Part shown: positions 34,763 through 42,738 of the stretch, piece by piece
Numbering within the stretch: the first letter of the stretch is position 1
Layout: the number at the start of each line of letters is the position of its first letter
Assembly: GCA_963718995.1 (NCBI GenBank)
Contig: CAVRAP010000010.1
Span: 119,397-183,396, forward strand
Length of the DNA: 64,000 bases
DNA from: UBA4744 sp963718995
GTDB lineage: Bacteria > Actinomycetota > Acidimicrobiia > Spongiisociales > UBA4744
Direction of reading: 5' to 3'
Program-made: the position numbers and the translations under genes
Notes under the pieces: model-generated
The model's database searches: none
What the model saw: only the letters and a program-made list of their open reading frames with translations
What the model was told of the DNA's origin: nothing

Positions 34763-35635
34763 TCAGCGGTCGATTTCGACGCCACATCCCAGTTCTTCGG
34801 CGCGAGCGAGCGCAACCGCGGCGGCCGCCACATCCTGGGAAGCGATTCCGACCGATTTGAAAAGCGTTAGGCCGGAACCCGGAGGGCTCATCCGCCCGGC
34901 CAGAAGGTCGCCGAGCGTCGCATCGGGTTGTCGCCCCGCTTGGATGAGATCACCCGCTTCACGGGATGCCGCCGACAAATCGTCCACGACCACAAAAGCC
35001 CGGTTCACGGTATCCGGGGGGACCTCAGCCATCTGCGGCGTGAACGAGCCGATCGCATTGATGTGGGTTCCCGGTTGGACCGCGCTGTCCGCGAAGAGAG
35101 GCTCTCCGGCCGGCGTGGCGGTGGTGACGATGTCGGCGGCGGTCACCGCCACGTCAGGGTCATCGACCGCTTCGCCCCCCACATGCGCTGCGAAGGCTTC
35201 CGCCCTGGCCCGGTCGCGGCTCCACACCAGGACTCGATCGATCGTGCGTACGGCCCGAACGGCCGCTACCTGGTCGCCGGCCATCGATCCGCACCCCAGC
35301 ATGGCCATGGTGCGGGCTTCCTGCCGAGCCAGAAGCCGGGTCGCAAGACCTGCTCCCGCCCCGGTCCGAATTGCGGTCAAGGTGGGTCCGTCGACCAGGC
35401 CCAGGGGATGCCCCGCTCTATCGAACACCACGACGATCCCGCACGGATCGCCCGGGACCGTCGACACCACTTTGATACCTGTCTCTTCGCCGACCCGGCC
35501 GGGCATGAACAGCGACGGCCCTATCTGAACGCGAGCGGGCACCTCTCGATCGTCGCCGAAGGCTGCGAGCATGGCCTCGATGGCCGCTGCCATGGGTAGC
35601 ACGGCCCGCAGCTGGTCGGGGCCCAGGTATCTCAC
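34763..35635 (-). CDS. Ornithine cyclodeaminase / mu-crystallin family (ketimine reductase-like)
   Basis: A 290-residue NAD(P)H-binding protein. Family blocks: GIKVVSTVPG, an RTGAGAGLATRLLA stretch, and a Rossmann loop AMLGCGSMAGDQV. AIGSFTPQMAEV is typical of the family. Members include ornithine cyclodeaminase, ketimine reductase and alanine dehydrogenase. Its GTG start has AGGAGAT 5 bases upstream. It lies 9 bases downstream of an FAD amino-acid/amine oxidase, so reduction of an imine product is an attractive inference. Confidence 0.88.
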   Translation of the reverse strand: MRYLGPDQLRAVLPMAAAIEAMLAAFGDDREVPARVQIGPSLFMPGRVGEETGIKVVSTVPGDPCGIVVVFDRAGHPLGLVDGPTLTAIRTGAGAGLATRLLARQEARTMAMLGCGSMAGDQVAAVRAVRTIDRVLVWSRDRARAEAFAAHVGGEAVDDPDVAVTAADIVTTATPAGEPLFADSAVQPGTHINAIGSFTPQMAEVPPDTVNRAFVVVDDLSAASREAGDLIQAGRQPDATLGDLLAGRMSPPGSGLTLFKSVGIASQDVAAAAVALARAEELGCGVEIDR

Positions 35636-35644
35636 CTTGATCTC

Positions 35645-36880
35645 CTAGGCCAGAACGTTCTTGGCCTGGACACCCAGCGGTTCGCGGTCGACACCAAAGA
35701 ACGACAAGGGGATGTCGGTATCGAACGGACGTGTGACGCCGGTGATGGCCTGGGCGATCATCGATCCGATCATGGGCGCGAGCTTGAACCCGTGGCCGCT
35801 GAAACCGTTCGCCACCCACCAGCCTTCAACTTCGGTTGGCCCCAGGACCGGGTGGACGTCCTCTTCGTTGATCGTATAGAGGCCGGCAATTCCGGTGAGG
35901 GTGCCCCGATAGGCCAGGTCGGGGAGGCGGTGGTGCAGTGCGTGGATCTTGGTGTTCAAGAACACGGCATCTGCCGCGGGGTTGAAGGTATCGGGATCCA
36001 CGTGCTCCTTTTCGTCTTCAGCCAAGACCGAACCAAAGAGAATCTGCTGACCCGAAGCCTCCAGCCGTAGGTAGATCCCGGTGGATGCGTCGGCGACAAT
36101 CGGGATAGGTCCGGGTACTTCAGCGGGGCGGAGGCGGTAACCGACCTGAACCCGGGTAGGTTCGATAGTCCATCCGAGCCGGGCGCCCGCCAAATCGTTG
36201 AGCCGGTTGCACCATGGTCCGGATGCGTTGATAACCAGCGGAGTGCGGATCGTGCGGCCGTCGGTGAGATCCACTCCTGAAACCCGGTTGCCGTCTTTGC
36301 GCACCGCCTGCACCTCGGATTTGAAGGAGACCTGAGCACCTGCCCGGCGGGCGGCTTCGATCAGATCCTGGGTGGCGCCGGTCGGGTCGGCGAACCCGGC
36401 ATCGGGTTCGAACAGGGCTGCCTCCAGATCGCGACATTCATGGGGGACCTCGCCGGTGAGATCGAAGGGTTCGCCGCAGACCGAGAGCGCCGGGAAGCGG
36501 GCCCGCACACCTTCGGCATCGAGTACTTCAGCATTACCGCCCTCGTGGAGCAGCCGATCACGGGCCTCGGCGGCTTCGGTGTTGCTGTATCCCATCATCC
36601 AAACCATGCCGGCGGGATGGAACTTGGACCGGGGTTGGTCGAGTTGCGTGAACTCGTCCCACTGGCGGAACGCGGCCTGACCTCCCAATGCCAGCCGTAT
36701 GGTCTCGGGCCGGCTGTAGAGGGTCCTGACGATCGAAGACGAAGCACCGGTAGATCCTTCCGCCGGCCCGGCTCCCCGCTCGACAACCATCACCCGACCG
36801 AAGTCCCGGACGGCGAGTTGGTAGGCGATGGCGGAACCGATGATGCCGCCCCCAATGACTACGACATCCACTTCGTCCAT
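35645..36880 (-). CDS. FAD-dependent oxidoreductase, DAO/sarcosine oxidase-like
   Basis: A 411-residue flavoprotein of the D-amino-acid oxidase superfamily. An N-terminal dinucleotide fold has VVVIGGGIIGSAIAYQLA, with Glu at the end of strand 2 (VVERG). A second FAD block (LVINASGPWCNRLNDLAG) lies mid-protein. The C-terminal motif (GLYTINEEDVHPVLGP, then NGFSGHGFKLAPMIG) matches sarcosine/glycine-oxidase and proline-dehydrogenase relatives. ATG with GAGGAGG 8 bases upstream. It forms an operon with the ketimine-reductase-like gene. The substrate is unknown. Confidence 0.9.
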   Translation of the reverse strand: MDEVDVVVIGGGIIGSAIAYQLAVRDFGRVMVVERGAGPAEGSTGASSSIVRTLYSRPETIRLALGGQAAFRQWDEFTQLDQPRSKFHPAGMVWMMGYSNTEAAEARDRLLHEGGNAEVLDAEGVRARFPALSVCGEPFDLTGEVPHECRDLEAALFEPDAGFADPTGATQDLIEAARRAGAQVSFKSEVQAVRKDGNRVSGVDLTDGRTIRTPLVINASGPWCNRLNDLAGARLGWTIEPTRVQVGYRLRPAEVPGPIPIVADASTGIYLRLEASGQQILFGSVLAEDEKEHVDPDTFNPAADAVFLNTKIHALHHRLPDLAYRGTLTGIAGLYTINEEDVHPVLGPTEVEGWWVANGFSGHGFKLAPMIGSMIAQAITGVTRPFDTDIPLSFFGVDREPLGVQAKNVLA

Positions 36881-36921
36881 GAGAACCTCCTCATAGCCGT
36901 CGGTGCTCCCTATCTCGGCTG

Positions 36922-36994
36922 CGCCCTCGGCAGGATTCGAACCTGCGACCTACTGCTTAGGAGGCAGTTGCTCTATCCCCTGAGCTACGAGGGC
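36922..36994 (-). tRNA. tRNA-Arg (anticodon CCT)
   Basis: A 73-base cloverleaf on the minus strand. Acceptor GCCCTCG/CGAGGGC, discriminator G. Anticodon stem ACTGC/GCAGT with loop CTCCTAA gives CCT, reading AGG. T arm GCAGGTTCGAATCCTGC. CCA is not encoded. It stands alone between the GNAT and FAD-oxidase genes. Confidence 0.97.
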
Positions 36995-37038
36995 GAAGCC
37001 TCAGGTTAGATCTCTTTGCGACAGGAAGGCTTTCCGGG

Positions 37039-37560
37039 TCATGGGTTCAGATCCTTCACGAACCGAAAGTGAGGTCCGGTCCCCGGTGTGACGAACTCCT
37101 CGCCAACAGGTTGAAAGCCGAGGCGTTCGTAGAATCGTGCGGCGGCCGTTCTTCCATTGCACCAGACCGTCGTTGCATCGCGCTTTCGCAAGAGGGCGAT
37201 GCCATGTGCGGCCAGGTGGCCGCCGATGCCTTCGTTGCGGACGACCGGGAGTGTGACCATGCCTTGCAGTTGGTAGACCAGGCGGTCGAACTCGCCCGAC
37301 GGGTTCTGTGGCAGGAACGACGCCACGCCCACCAATTCGTCACCGTCGTCCAGGTCGGCAAATGCTCCGAGGTGGATCGCATCAGGGAGATCGTCTCCGC
37401 CATAGCGAGACGCCCGGGCGGGCAGCATCGGTCGGAGGAGGCTTCGTCGCAGAGGGAATGCTTCTGCCGGCGTGATGGACCGAATGTGTATCGACGGAGC
37501 CTCACGTCCCGGATCCCCGTCGCTCCAGGTACGTGCGGTGCCAACCGGAACACCGCTCAT
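37039..37560 (-). CDS. GNAT-family N-acetyltransferase
   Basis: A 173-residue acetyltransferase. The acetyl-CoA loop is RNEGIGGHLAAHGI. FYERLGFQPVGEEF is the classic final strand-helix unit. Its ATG overlaps the stop of the upstream HAD gene (ATGA), so the pair is co-transcribed. The acceptor is unknown; the first 30 residues look less conserved. Confidence 0.88.
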   Translation of the reverse strand: MSGVPVGTARTWSDGDPGREAPSIHIRSITPAEAFPLRRSLLRPMLPARASRYGGDDLPDAIHLGAFADLDDGDELVGVASFLPQNPSGEFDRLVYQLQGMVTLPVVRNEGIGGHLAAHGIALLRKRDATTVWCNGRTAAARFYERLGFQPVGEEFVTPGTGPHFRFVKDLNP

Positions 37561-38327
37561 GCACGCAGCCGACCCTGGCGGCGACCCAGGAAATACGTTG
37601 CCGTCGCACATCCGGCCGCACCGGCAAGCGCAGTGGTCGTCCGGATGACCTGCTTGGCTTTGCGGCTGAACACGACGATCGGCCAACCGCGGTGGTAGGC
37701 CAGTGACTGCAACGCTCGATCCGGGTTAACGGCAACCGGATGGCCGACCTTCTCGAGAAAGGGAAGGTCGCCAGCGGAGTCGCTGTACGCATACGACAGG
37801 CGCAGGTCGTAGCTGCGTTGCTCTGCCAGTTTGGTGATCGCCTGGGATTTGCCCTCGCCGTAACAGAAGGGTTCCGCCAGGCGCCCTGTGTAGACGCCGT
37901 CGATGACCTCGGCGACGGTTCCGATCCCGCCGGTCATGCCCATCGCGACGGCGAGATCCTCGACGATCTCGATAGGTGAGGCGGACACTATGAAGGTGTC
38001 CCGACCAGCGTCGTGATGGAGATCGATGAGGCCGCGCGACTCGAGTCGTACGTCCTTGAGGAGCCGGGGTATGACTTGATCGCCGAGCGCTCGCAGCTCG
38101 GCAACCGTCGTGCCTGCAATGGCACCGAGAATGCGATCCCGAACCGCGGCGGTCTTCTCATCGGAAGCTCCCGTTAACCGGAACCCGATGGCGTTGCGTG
38201 CATCGTGGATGAGGTCGCTGGTCGGCACGAACCCGGACCGCCACGCTGCAATTCCGAAAACAAAGACCGATGAACCGCTGATCAGGGTTCGATCGAGGTC
38301 GAAAAAGGCTGCCCCAGAATCTGTCAT
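37557..38327 (-). CDS. HAD-IB family phosphatase with C-terminal hydrophobic tail
   Basis: A 256-residue hydrolase of the phosphoserine-phosphatase-like HAD-IB group. Motif I is FFDLDRTL (D10, D12), motif II is VSASP, and motif III/IV is YAYSDSAGDLPFL. A helical cap lies between them. The last 30 residues (TTTALAGAAGCATATYFLG) are hydrophobic, suggesting membrane association as in SerB2/GPAT-type HADs. ATG at 38327 is chosen because motif I begins 10 residues later. Confidence 0.88.
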   Translation of the reverse strand: MTDSGAAFFDLDRTLISGSSVFVFGIAAWRSGFVPTSDLIHDARNAIGFRLTGASDEKTAAVRDRILGAIAGTTVAELRALGDQVIPRLLKDVRLESRGLIDLHHDAGRDTFIVSASPIEIVEDLAVAMGMTGGIGTVAEVIDGVYTGRLAEPFCYGEGKSQAITKLAEQRSYDLRLSYAYSDSAGDLPFLEKVGHPVAVNPDRALQSLAYHRGWPIVVFSRKAKQVIRTTTALAGAAGCATATYFLGRRQGRLRA

Positions 38328-38484
38328 GAGCCCCCCGGGTCGTTCGTCGCACGCTACCAGACGATCGTTGGTGGCCTTCCGCTCCAGCGGGTTAGGCGCC
38401 GGGTGGAGTGCGGATCCGGCAGGGTCTACCCGCCGCATCCTTTCCCGGCCTCGATCGGTTCACTCCGCAGGGGCAGGCGGCGGC

Positions 38485-38490
38485 TACGCT
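38485..38490 (+). promoter_or_regulatory. Candidate leaderless -10 box (TACGCT) for the NYN gene
   Basis: TACGCT ends 6 bases before the ATG at 38497, without a Shine-Dalgarno site. Confidence 0.4.
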
Positions 38491-38496
38491 GACGGT

Positions 38497-39552
38497 ATGG
38501 CTGCTGAAGAAGAACGGATCGCGCTATTCCTCGACTACGAGAACCTCGCAATCGGCGCTCGCGACAACCTCGGTGGGTTTCAGTTCGACCTCAAACCCAT
38601 TGCCGACGCCCTGGCCGAGCGGGGCCGGGTGATCGCTCGCAAGGCCTATGCGGATTGGTCCTACTTCGGCGATGACCGTCAGCGGCTCACGCATCACCAT
38701 GTGGAACTCATCGAAATCCCCCAGCGGATGGGGGCGGCCCGGAAGAACGCCGCAGACATCAAGATGGCGGTCGATGCGCTGGAGATGGCTTTTGAACGCG
38801 ACTACATCACCACCTTCGTGATCGCGACGGGAGACAGCGACTTCACGCCGTTGGTGCACAAACTCAGAGAACTCAATCGCCGTGTCATCGGTGTCGGCAT
38901 CAAGGACTCGACTTCGGCGCTCCTGCCGCCCGCCTGCGACGAGTTTCTTTTCTACGACAGCCTCGAGGGAGTCGATGCCCCCCGACGCCGCACGCGACCG
39001 GAGCGAACGACCGAGCCGACCCCGGAAGCCGTCCCCGAGCCTTCCCCCCAACCGGCCGCGGCTTCGTTGGACGATCTGTCTGCCCTGGTTACCCAGACTC
39101 TGGCTGGTCTGCAGCGGACCAGTGGAGGAGTGGTGCTCGCCTCGTCGGTCAAACGAGCTTTGCTGCGCAAGGACCCCACCTTCAACGAACCGGACTACGG
39201 GTTTCGCGCTTTCGGCGAGTTGCTTCGTCATCTCGAAGGCCGGAAGGTCATCGAACTCAGCGAAGGTACCGCCAAGGGTGACCCCGAGGTCGGATTCCCT
39301 TCCGAAGGACGGGGCGAAGACGCGGCTTTTGCCTTGTTGGCACAAGTGGTTGCCGATCTCGAGAAGAAGAATGGTCGTCCGCTCATGTCGGGCCTCAAGA
39401 ACCACCTGCGCAAGCGACAGCCGGATTTCTCCGAGAAGCTCTATGGCTTCGGGGGATTCCTTCAGTTCTGCAAAGCGGCCCGGGCTCGCGGCGTCATCGA
39501 GTTCGAGTGGGACGACGATGCGGGCGACTATGTCTTGAGTACTGCCGGTTAG
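38497..39552 (+). CDS. NYN-domain (LabA-like) protein with two OST-HTH/LOTUS domains
   Basis: A 351-residue protein. The NYN nuclease-like domain occupies residues 6-155, with acidic FLDYENLA near 11-18 and ATGDSDF near 110. A Pro/Glu-rich linker follows. Two winged OST-HTH/LOTUS modules come next (about 190-265, SSVKRALLRKDPTFNEPDYGF, and about 275-350, SGLKNHLRKRQPDFSEKLYGF). LOTUS modules bind RNA (G-rich or structured), so an RNA-processing role is inferred. The eukaryotic counterpart is MARF1-like architecture. Divergent from the HAD gene. Confidence 0.9.
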   Translation: MAAEEERIALFLDYENLAIGARDNLGGFQFDLKPIADALAERGRVIARKAYADWSYFGDDRQRLTHHHVELIEIPQRMGAARKNAADIKMAVDALEMAFERDYITTFVIATGDSDFTPLVHKLRELNRRVIGVGIKDSTSALLPPACDEFLFYDSLEGVDAPRRRTRPERTTEPTPEAVPEPSPQPAAASLDDLSALVTQTLAGLQRTSGGVVLASSVKRALLRKDPTFNEPDYGFRAFGELLRHLEGRKVIELSEGTAKGDPEVGFPSEGRGEDAAFALLAQVVADLEKKNGRPLMSGLKNHLRKRQPDFSEKLYGFGGFLQFCKAARARGVIEFEWDDDAGDYVLSTAG

Positions 39553-39586
39553 GGCAGCACGAGAGGGTTTTCTTGGTGGGAACCGA

Positions 39587-39727
39587 CCCCCCTCCGTCGA
39601 GCCCGCTGGGCTCGACACCTCCCCCTCGGTGCTCACTTCGTTCGGCGGGGGGAGGAACGACCCCCCCTCCGCCCGCTGCGCTCGACACCTCCCCCCTCGG
39701 TGCTCGCTCCGTTCGCCCGGCGAGGAA
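39587..39727. repeat. Two-copy 70-bp imperfect direct repeat with internal palindromes
   Basis: Two units (about 39587-39660 and 39661-39727) share GCCCGCTGSGCTCGACACCT and CTCGGTGCTC-CTYCGTTCG. The first contains a perfect hairpin, GTCGAGCCC-GCT-GGGCTCGAC (39596-39616). The 340-base gap (39553-39892) shows no gene. Confidence 0.75.
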
Positions 39728-39892
39728 ACTACCCCCCACGCGGAAACCCCCCACAGAGGGAGGTTGATGGTTGGGGAGTTTCCGCCGGTCCGGCAGCTTC
39801 TTAGGGCCGTCCCGACCGCGTTACATGCGTAGATTCGCACATCAGGGTCGGTGGGGCATAGAGGCAAACGGCCCTATGTGATAGATCCTTGG

Positions 39893-40507
39893 TCAGTGCC
39901 GTAGGCGGCGCACCAGACCGGCTAAAAGCAGCAAACTCGTCCAGGGCCAGACCCAGGCAAGATCGCCGGGGCCTCCTGATCCGGTACGGGCGGTGGTTCG
40001 CTCTAACCGCAGGAGTCGGTACTCCCCGGTCTTTTCCTGTAATTGCGAGTCGGTCCAACGTCGCGCGTCGATCCCGGCGACGTAGGCGGCGAAGCCGCTT
40101 CCGATCAGTACGGCCCGCATCAGCTCCATCCGCTCTGGTACAGCCGAGACATCGATGGCCGCAGCTTCCCACCAGCCATCGGGCAGCCACAGCTCAACCG
40201 TTGGGGCTGCAAGGGCATTGCGGTACCAGTCCGTTGCTCCGCCGAGCCCGGCCAAGCAGTGCACCTGACCGTCGACCACGGCGTAGTTGAGCGGGGTCCG
40301 GTACTCCTGCCCGGACCGTCTCCCGCGATGCACCAGCACCATCAGCCGTCCACCGACGGACGGCCATGAGTTGAGCAGGCCGCCCAGTCCCAGCCGCCAC
40401 AAAGGAACCATGAACCGATTCAACAATCGGAAGGCTTTGCGCAATGCGTCGGCATTTCGAATAGCAGAGGACCCCTCGCCGGGCGAAGGGTCCTCTGTGG
40501 CCATCAT
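39893..40507 (-). CDS. Deazaflavin (F420)-dependent nitroreductase-family protein
   Basis: A protein of up to 204 residues in the Ddn/DUF385 family, with the F420-type core LVHRGRRSGQEYRTPLNYAV and ATDWYRNALAAPTVELWL. A hydrophobic C-terminus may anchor it to the membrane. Start is doubtful: the ATG at 40507 forces the hairpin at 40465-40497 to be translated as SPGEGSS-type residues. A TTG at 40444 gives a 183-residue protein that begins more like its relatives. Confidence 0.8.
   Translation of the reverse strand: MMATEDPSPGEGSSAIRNADALRKAFRLLNRFMVPLWRLGLGGLLNSWPSVGGRLMVLVHRGRRSGQEYRTPLNYAVVDGQVHCLAGLGGATDWYRNALAAPTVELWLPDGWWEAAAIDVSAVPERMELMRAVLIGSGFAAYVAGIDARRWTDSQLQEKTGEYRLLRLERTTARTGSGGPGDLAWVWPWTSLLLLAGLVRRLRH
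40465..40497 (-). terminator. Terminator-like hairpin after the RRM gene
   Basis: CAGAGGACCC pairs perfectly with GGGTCCTCTG, with a further TCGCC/GGCGA inner stem. It begins 38 bases after the RRM stop. The T-run is weak. It overlaps the annotated start of the next gene. Confidence 0.6.
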
Positions 40508-40534
40508 GATGTCTGGCCTCTTCTACTGGTCGGA

Positions 40535-40879
40535 TCAGTAACGATCGCGACCGCCGCCGCCGCCGCCACCGCCGTAGCCGCCGCCGCCGCCACCGCCGCC
40601 GTAGCCGCCGCCGCCGCCACCACCGCCGGAGCGAGGCTGACGCGGGCGAGCTTCGTTGACGGTCAATTTCCGTCCACCGACGTCCAAACCCTCGAGTTCC
40701 TGGATCGCCTTGCGGGCATCCTCGTCGGATTCCATTTCGATGAAACCAAACCCACGCGAACGATTGGTCGCCCGGTCCATGATCACGTTGGCAGACGTCA
40801 CGACGCCATGCCCTTCGAACAGGCGCTCGAGGTCCTCATTCGAGTACGACCACGGCAGGTTTCCTACATAGATGTTCAT
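40535..40879 (-). CDS. RRM-type RNA-binding protein with Gly-rich tail
   Basis: A 114-residue single-RRM protein of the cyanobacterial Rbp/cold-inducible type. RNP2 is IYVGNL (3-8) and RNP1 RGFGFIEM (42-49). The tail from about 83 is Gly/Tyr (GGGGYGGGG) and ends RDRY. ATG with AGGAAGG 8 bases upstream. An RNA chaperone role in cold or stress is known for relatives. The Gly stretch is built from GCC-rich DNA and may vary in length. Confidence 0.93.
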   Translation of the reverse strand: MNIYVGNLPWSYSNEDLERLFEGHGVVTSANVIMDRATNRSRGFGFIEMESDEDARKAIQELEGLDVGGRKLTVNEARPRQPRSGGGGGGGGYGGGGGGGGYGGGGGGGGRDRY

Positions 40880-41332
40880 TCTTCGACCTTCCTATCAACA
40901 CTTACCAATCTCGAGGCCGATCTCATAAGAGCAAACCACGAGTGTTCCAATATCATCGTGTGGGGTAGTTTCGTCTCAACCACGCAACCGGTGACCCGGT
41001 GCGCTATACCCATCAACCACTCCTTTCCTGACGACGGATGCCGGAAAGTCGTGGTTCTTCTCCGGCCCCGAAATCCATACGAGCGCGGCACAGGGCCACG
41101 GTGGGTTGGAATGGAGCGGGAAGAATCAACTTTACAGAACCTGTCTCACCGGGCGGCATCGGTCTACCGCCGTGCGCACATTGTAGGCGAAAGAAACACG
41201 AGCGGTAGCCGATATCTGTTTTTCCCGGGTCGGTCGACGAGGCAAAGCCGGGGAGAACGTGGGACAACGTGTCGTCCCACCAGGCATGGCGATGTGCAAG
41301 ACTTGCTGCATACCACCAGCTCAGGAGCCACT
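40880..41332. promoter_or_regulatory. 453-base divergent control region between the RRM gene and tyrosine phenol-lyase
   Basis: No coding frame with family similarity is visible. The region should hold both promoters and a long leader for the cold-shock-type RRM mRNA. A 7-bp hairpin/inverted repeat (GTGGGAC...GTCCCAC, 41259-41280) lies 53 bases before the lyase ATG and could be an operator. I recognise no riboswitch class. Confidence 0.4.
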
Positions 41333-42715
41333 ATGACCCACCGCAGTTGGGCCGAGCCCTACAAGATCAAGATGGTTGAGCCGATCCGGATGACCACTCG
41401 CGAGTACCGCGAGCAGGCCATCGAGGCAGCCGGGTACAACACGTTCCTTTTGAGATCCGAAGATGTGTACATCGATCTGCTGACGGATTCCGGTACCTCG
41501 GCGATGTCTGATTATCAGTGGGCCGGGCTCATGGTCGGAGACGAGGCGTATGCAGGCTCGAAGAGCTTCTACAACCTGGTCGACGCCGTCCGGGAGGTAT
41601 ACGGGTACGAAGAGCTGGTACCGACCCACCAGGGGCGCGGCGCCGAGCACATCCTGAGCCAGATACTGATCAAACCGGGCGATGTGGTTCCCGGCAACAT
41701 GTACTTCACAACTACGCGATTCCATCAGGAGTATGCGGGCGGTTCGTTTGTGGATGTCATCATCGATGAAGCCCACCAGCCGAGCAGTGAGCATCCCTTC
41801 AAAGGCAACATCGACCTCGCCAAACTTCGGGCAGTTGTCGATGCATACGGCGCCGACCGGATTCCTTACGTCTCGTTTGAGACCAACGTGAATCTGGCCG
41901 GTGGTCAACCCGCCTCGATGGCCAACCTCCGCGAGGTATTTGAGTTCTGCCAGGAGCACGGCATTTTGGTGATGCTCGACGCAACCCGCGCTCTCGAGAA
42001 CGCCTACTTCATCCAACAGCGCGAAGGCGGATACCACGACAAGTCCATCAAGGAGATCCTGGCCGAGATCTGCTCGTACTCCGATGGCGCGACCGTGTCG
42101 TCGAAGAAAGACAACCTGGTCAACATCGGGGGATTCCTGGCTCTCCGTGACCCGGAGCTGGCCCGACGGGCTCGCGCCCTGCTGGTGGCTTTCGAAGGAT
42201 TGCACACCTACGGGGGGATGTCCGGGCGCGATATGGAAGCGTTGGCCCGCGGTATCCACGAAATGGTCGAACACGACGACCACGTAATGGCCCGGGTTGG
42301 TCAGGTCCAATACCTCGGCGACAAGCTCATCAAGGCTGGAGTGCCGATCGTCCGCCCGGTCGGCGGTCACGGCATCTTTCTCGATGCGGCAGCCATCCTG
42401 GCCCATGTGCCGCAGACAGAATTCCCGGCTGAGGCGCTCACCGCTGCACTGTATGTAGACGCAGGTGTGCGTGGCATGGAACGAGGAATCGTTTCGGCCG
42501 GTCGAGACCCGGCGACGGGTGATCACCACTATCCGAAGCTCGAACTGGTTCGTCTGGCCATACCGCGACGGGTCTACACGCAGGCCCACATGGATGTCGT
42601 GGCGGAGTCGGTCGTTTCCGTCTACGAGGACCGGGAGGCGATCAACGGTCTCCGTTTCACGTACGAGCCGCCGGAGCTGCGGTTCTTCCAGGCCCGCTTT
42701 GAACCGTTGAGCTGA
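41333..42715 (+). CDS. tpl: Tyrosine phenol-lyase (beta-tyrosinase), tryptophanase family
   Basis: A 460-residue PLP enzyme that splits L-tyrosine to phenol, pyruvate and ammonia. The N-terminal block is AGYNTFLLRSEDVYIDLLTDSG. PLP binds at SSKKDN (K258/K259). Three points favour phenol-lyase over tryptophanase. NMYFTTTR (126-128) sits where TPL has Thr124 and tryptophanase Asp137. The C-terminal LRFFQARF carries Phe451 in place of tryptophanase His463. Throughout, the sequence follows Citrobacter TPL, not TnaA. ATG with AGGAG 6 bases upstream. It is not next to a tyrosine permease. Confidence 0.92.
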   Translation: MTHRSWAEPYKIKMVEPIRMTTREYREQAIEAAGYNTFLLRSEDVYIDLLTDSGTSAMSDYQWAGLMVGDEAYAGSKSFYNLVDAVREVYGYEELVPTHQGRGAEHILSQILIKPGDVVPGNMYFTTTRFHQEYAGGSFVDVIIDEAHQPSSEHPFKGNIDLAKLRAVVDAYGADRIPYVSFETNVNLAGGQPASMANLREVFEFCQEHGILVMLDATRALENAYFIQQREGGYHDKSIKEILAEICSYSDGATVSSKKDNLVNIGGFLALRDPELARRARALLVAFEGLHTYGGMSGRDMEALARGIHEMVEHDDHVMARVGQVQYLGDKLIKAGVPIVRPVGGHGIFLDAAAILAHVPQTEFPAEALTAALYVDAGVRGMERGIVSAGRDPATGDHHYPKLELVRLAIPRRVYTQAHMDVVAESVVSVYEDREAINGLRFTYEPPELRFFQARFEPLS

Positions 42716-42738
42716 ACCGGTCACTTGGGACGCCGATC

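Noticed and set aside
40880..41332. Possible riboswitch before the tyrosine phenol-lyase gene
   Set aside because: The only clear structure is one 7-bp hairpin; no conserved riboswitch core could be recognised by eye.
41333..42715. Tryptophanase (TnaA)
   Set aside because: Thr and Phe occupy the diagnostic Asp137 and His463 positions, and overall sequence follows tyrosine phenol-lyase.
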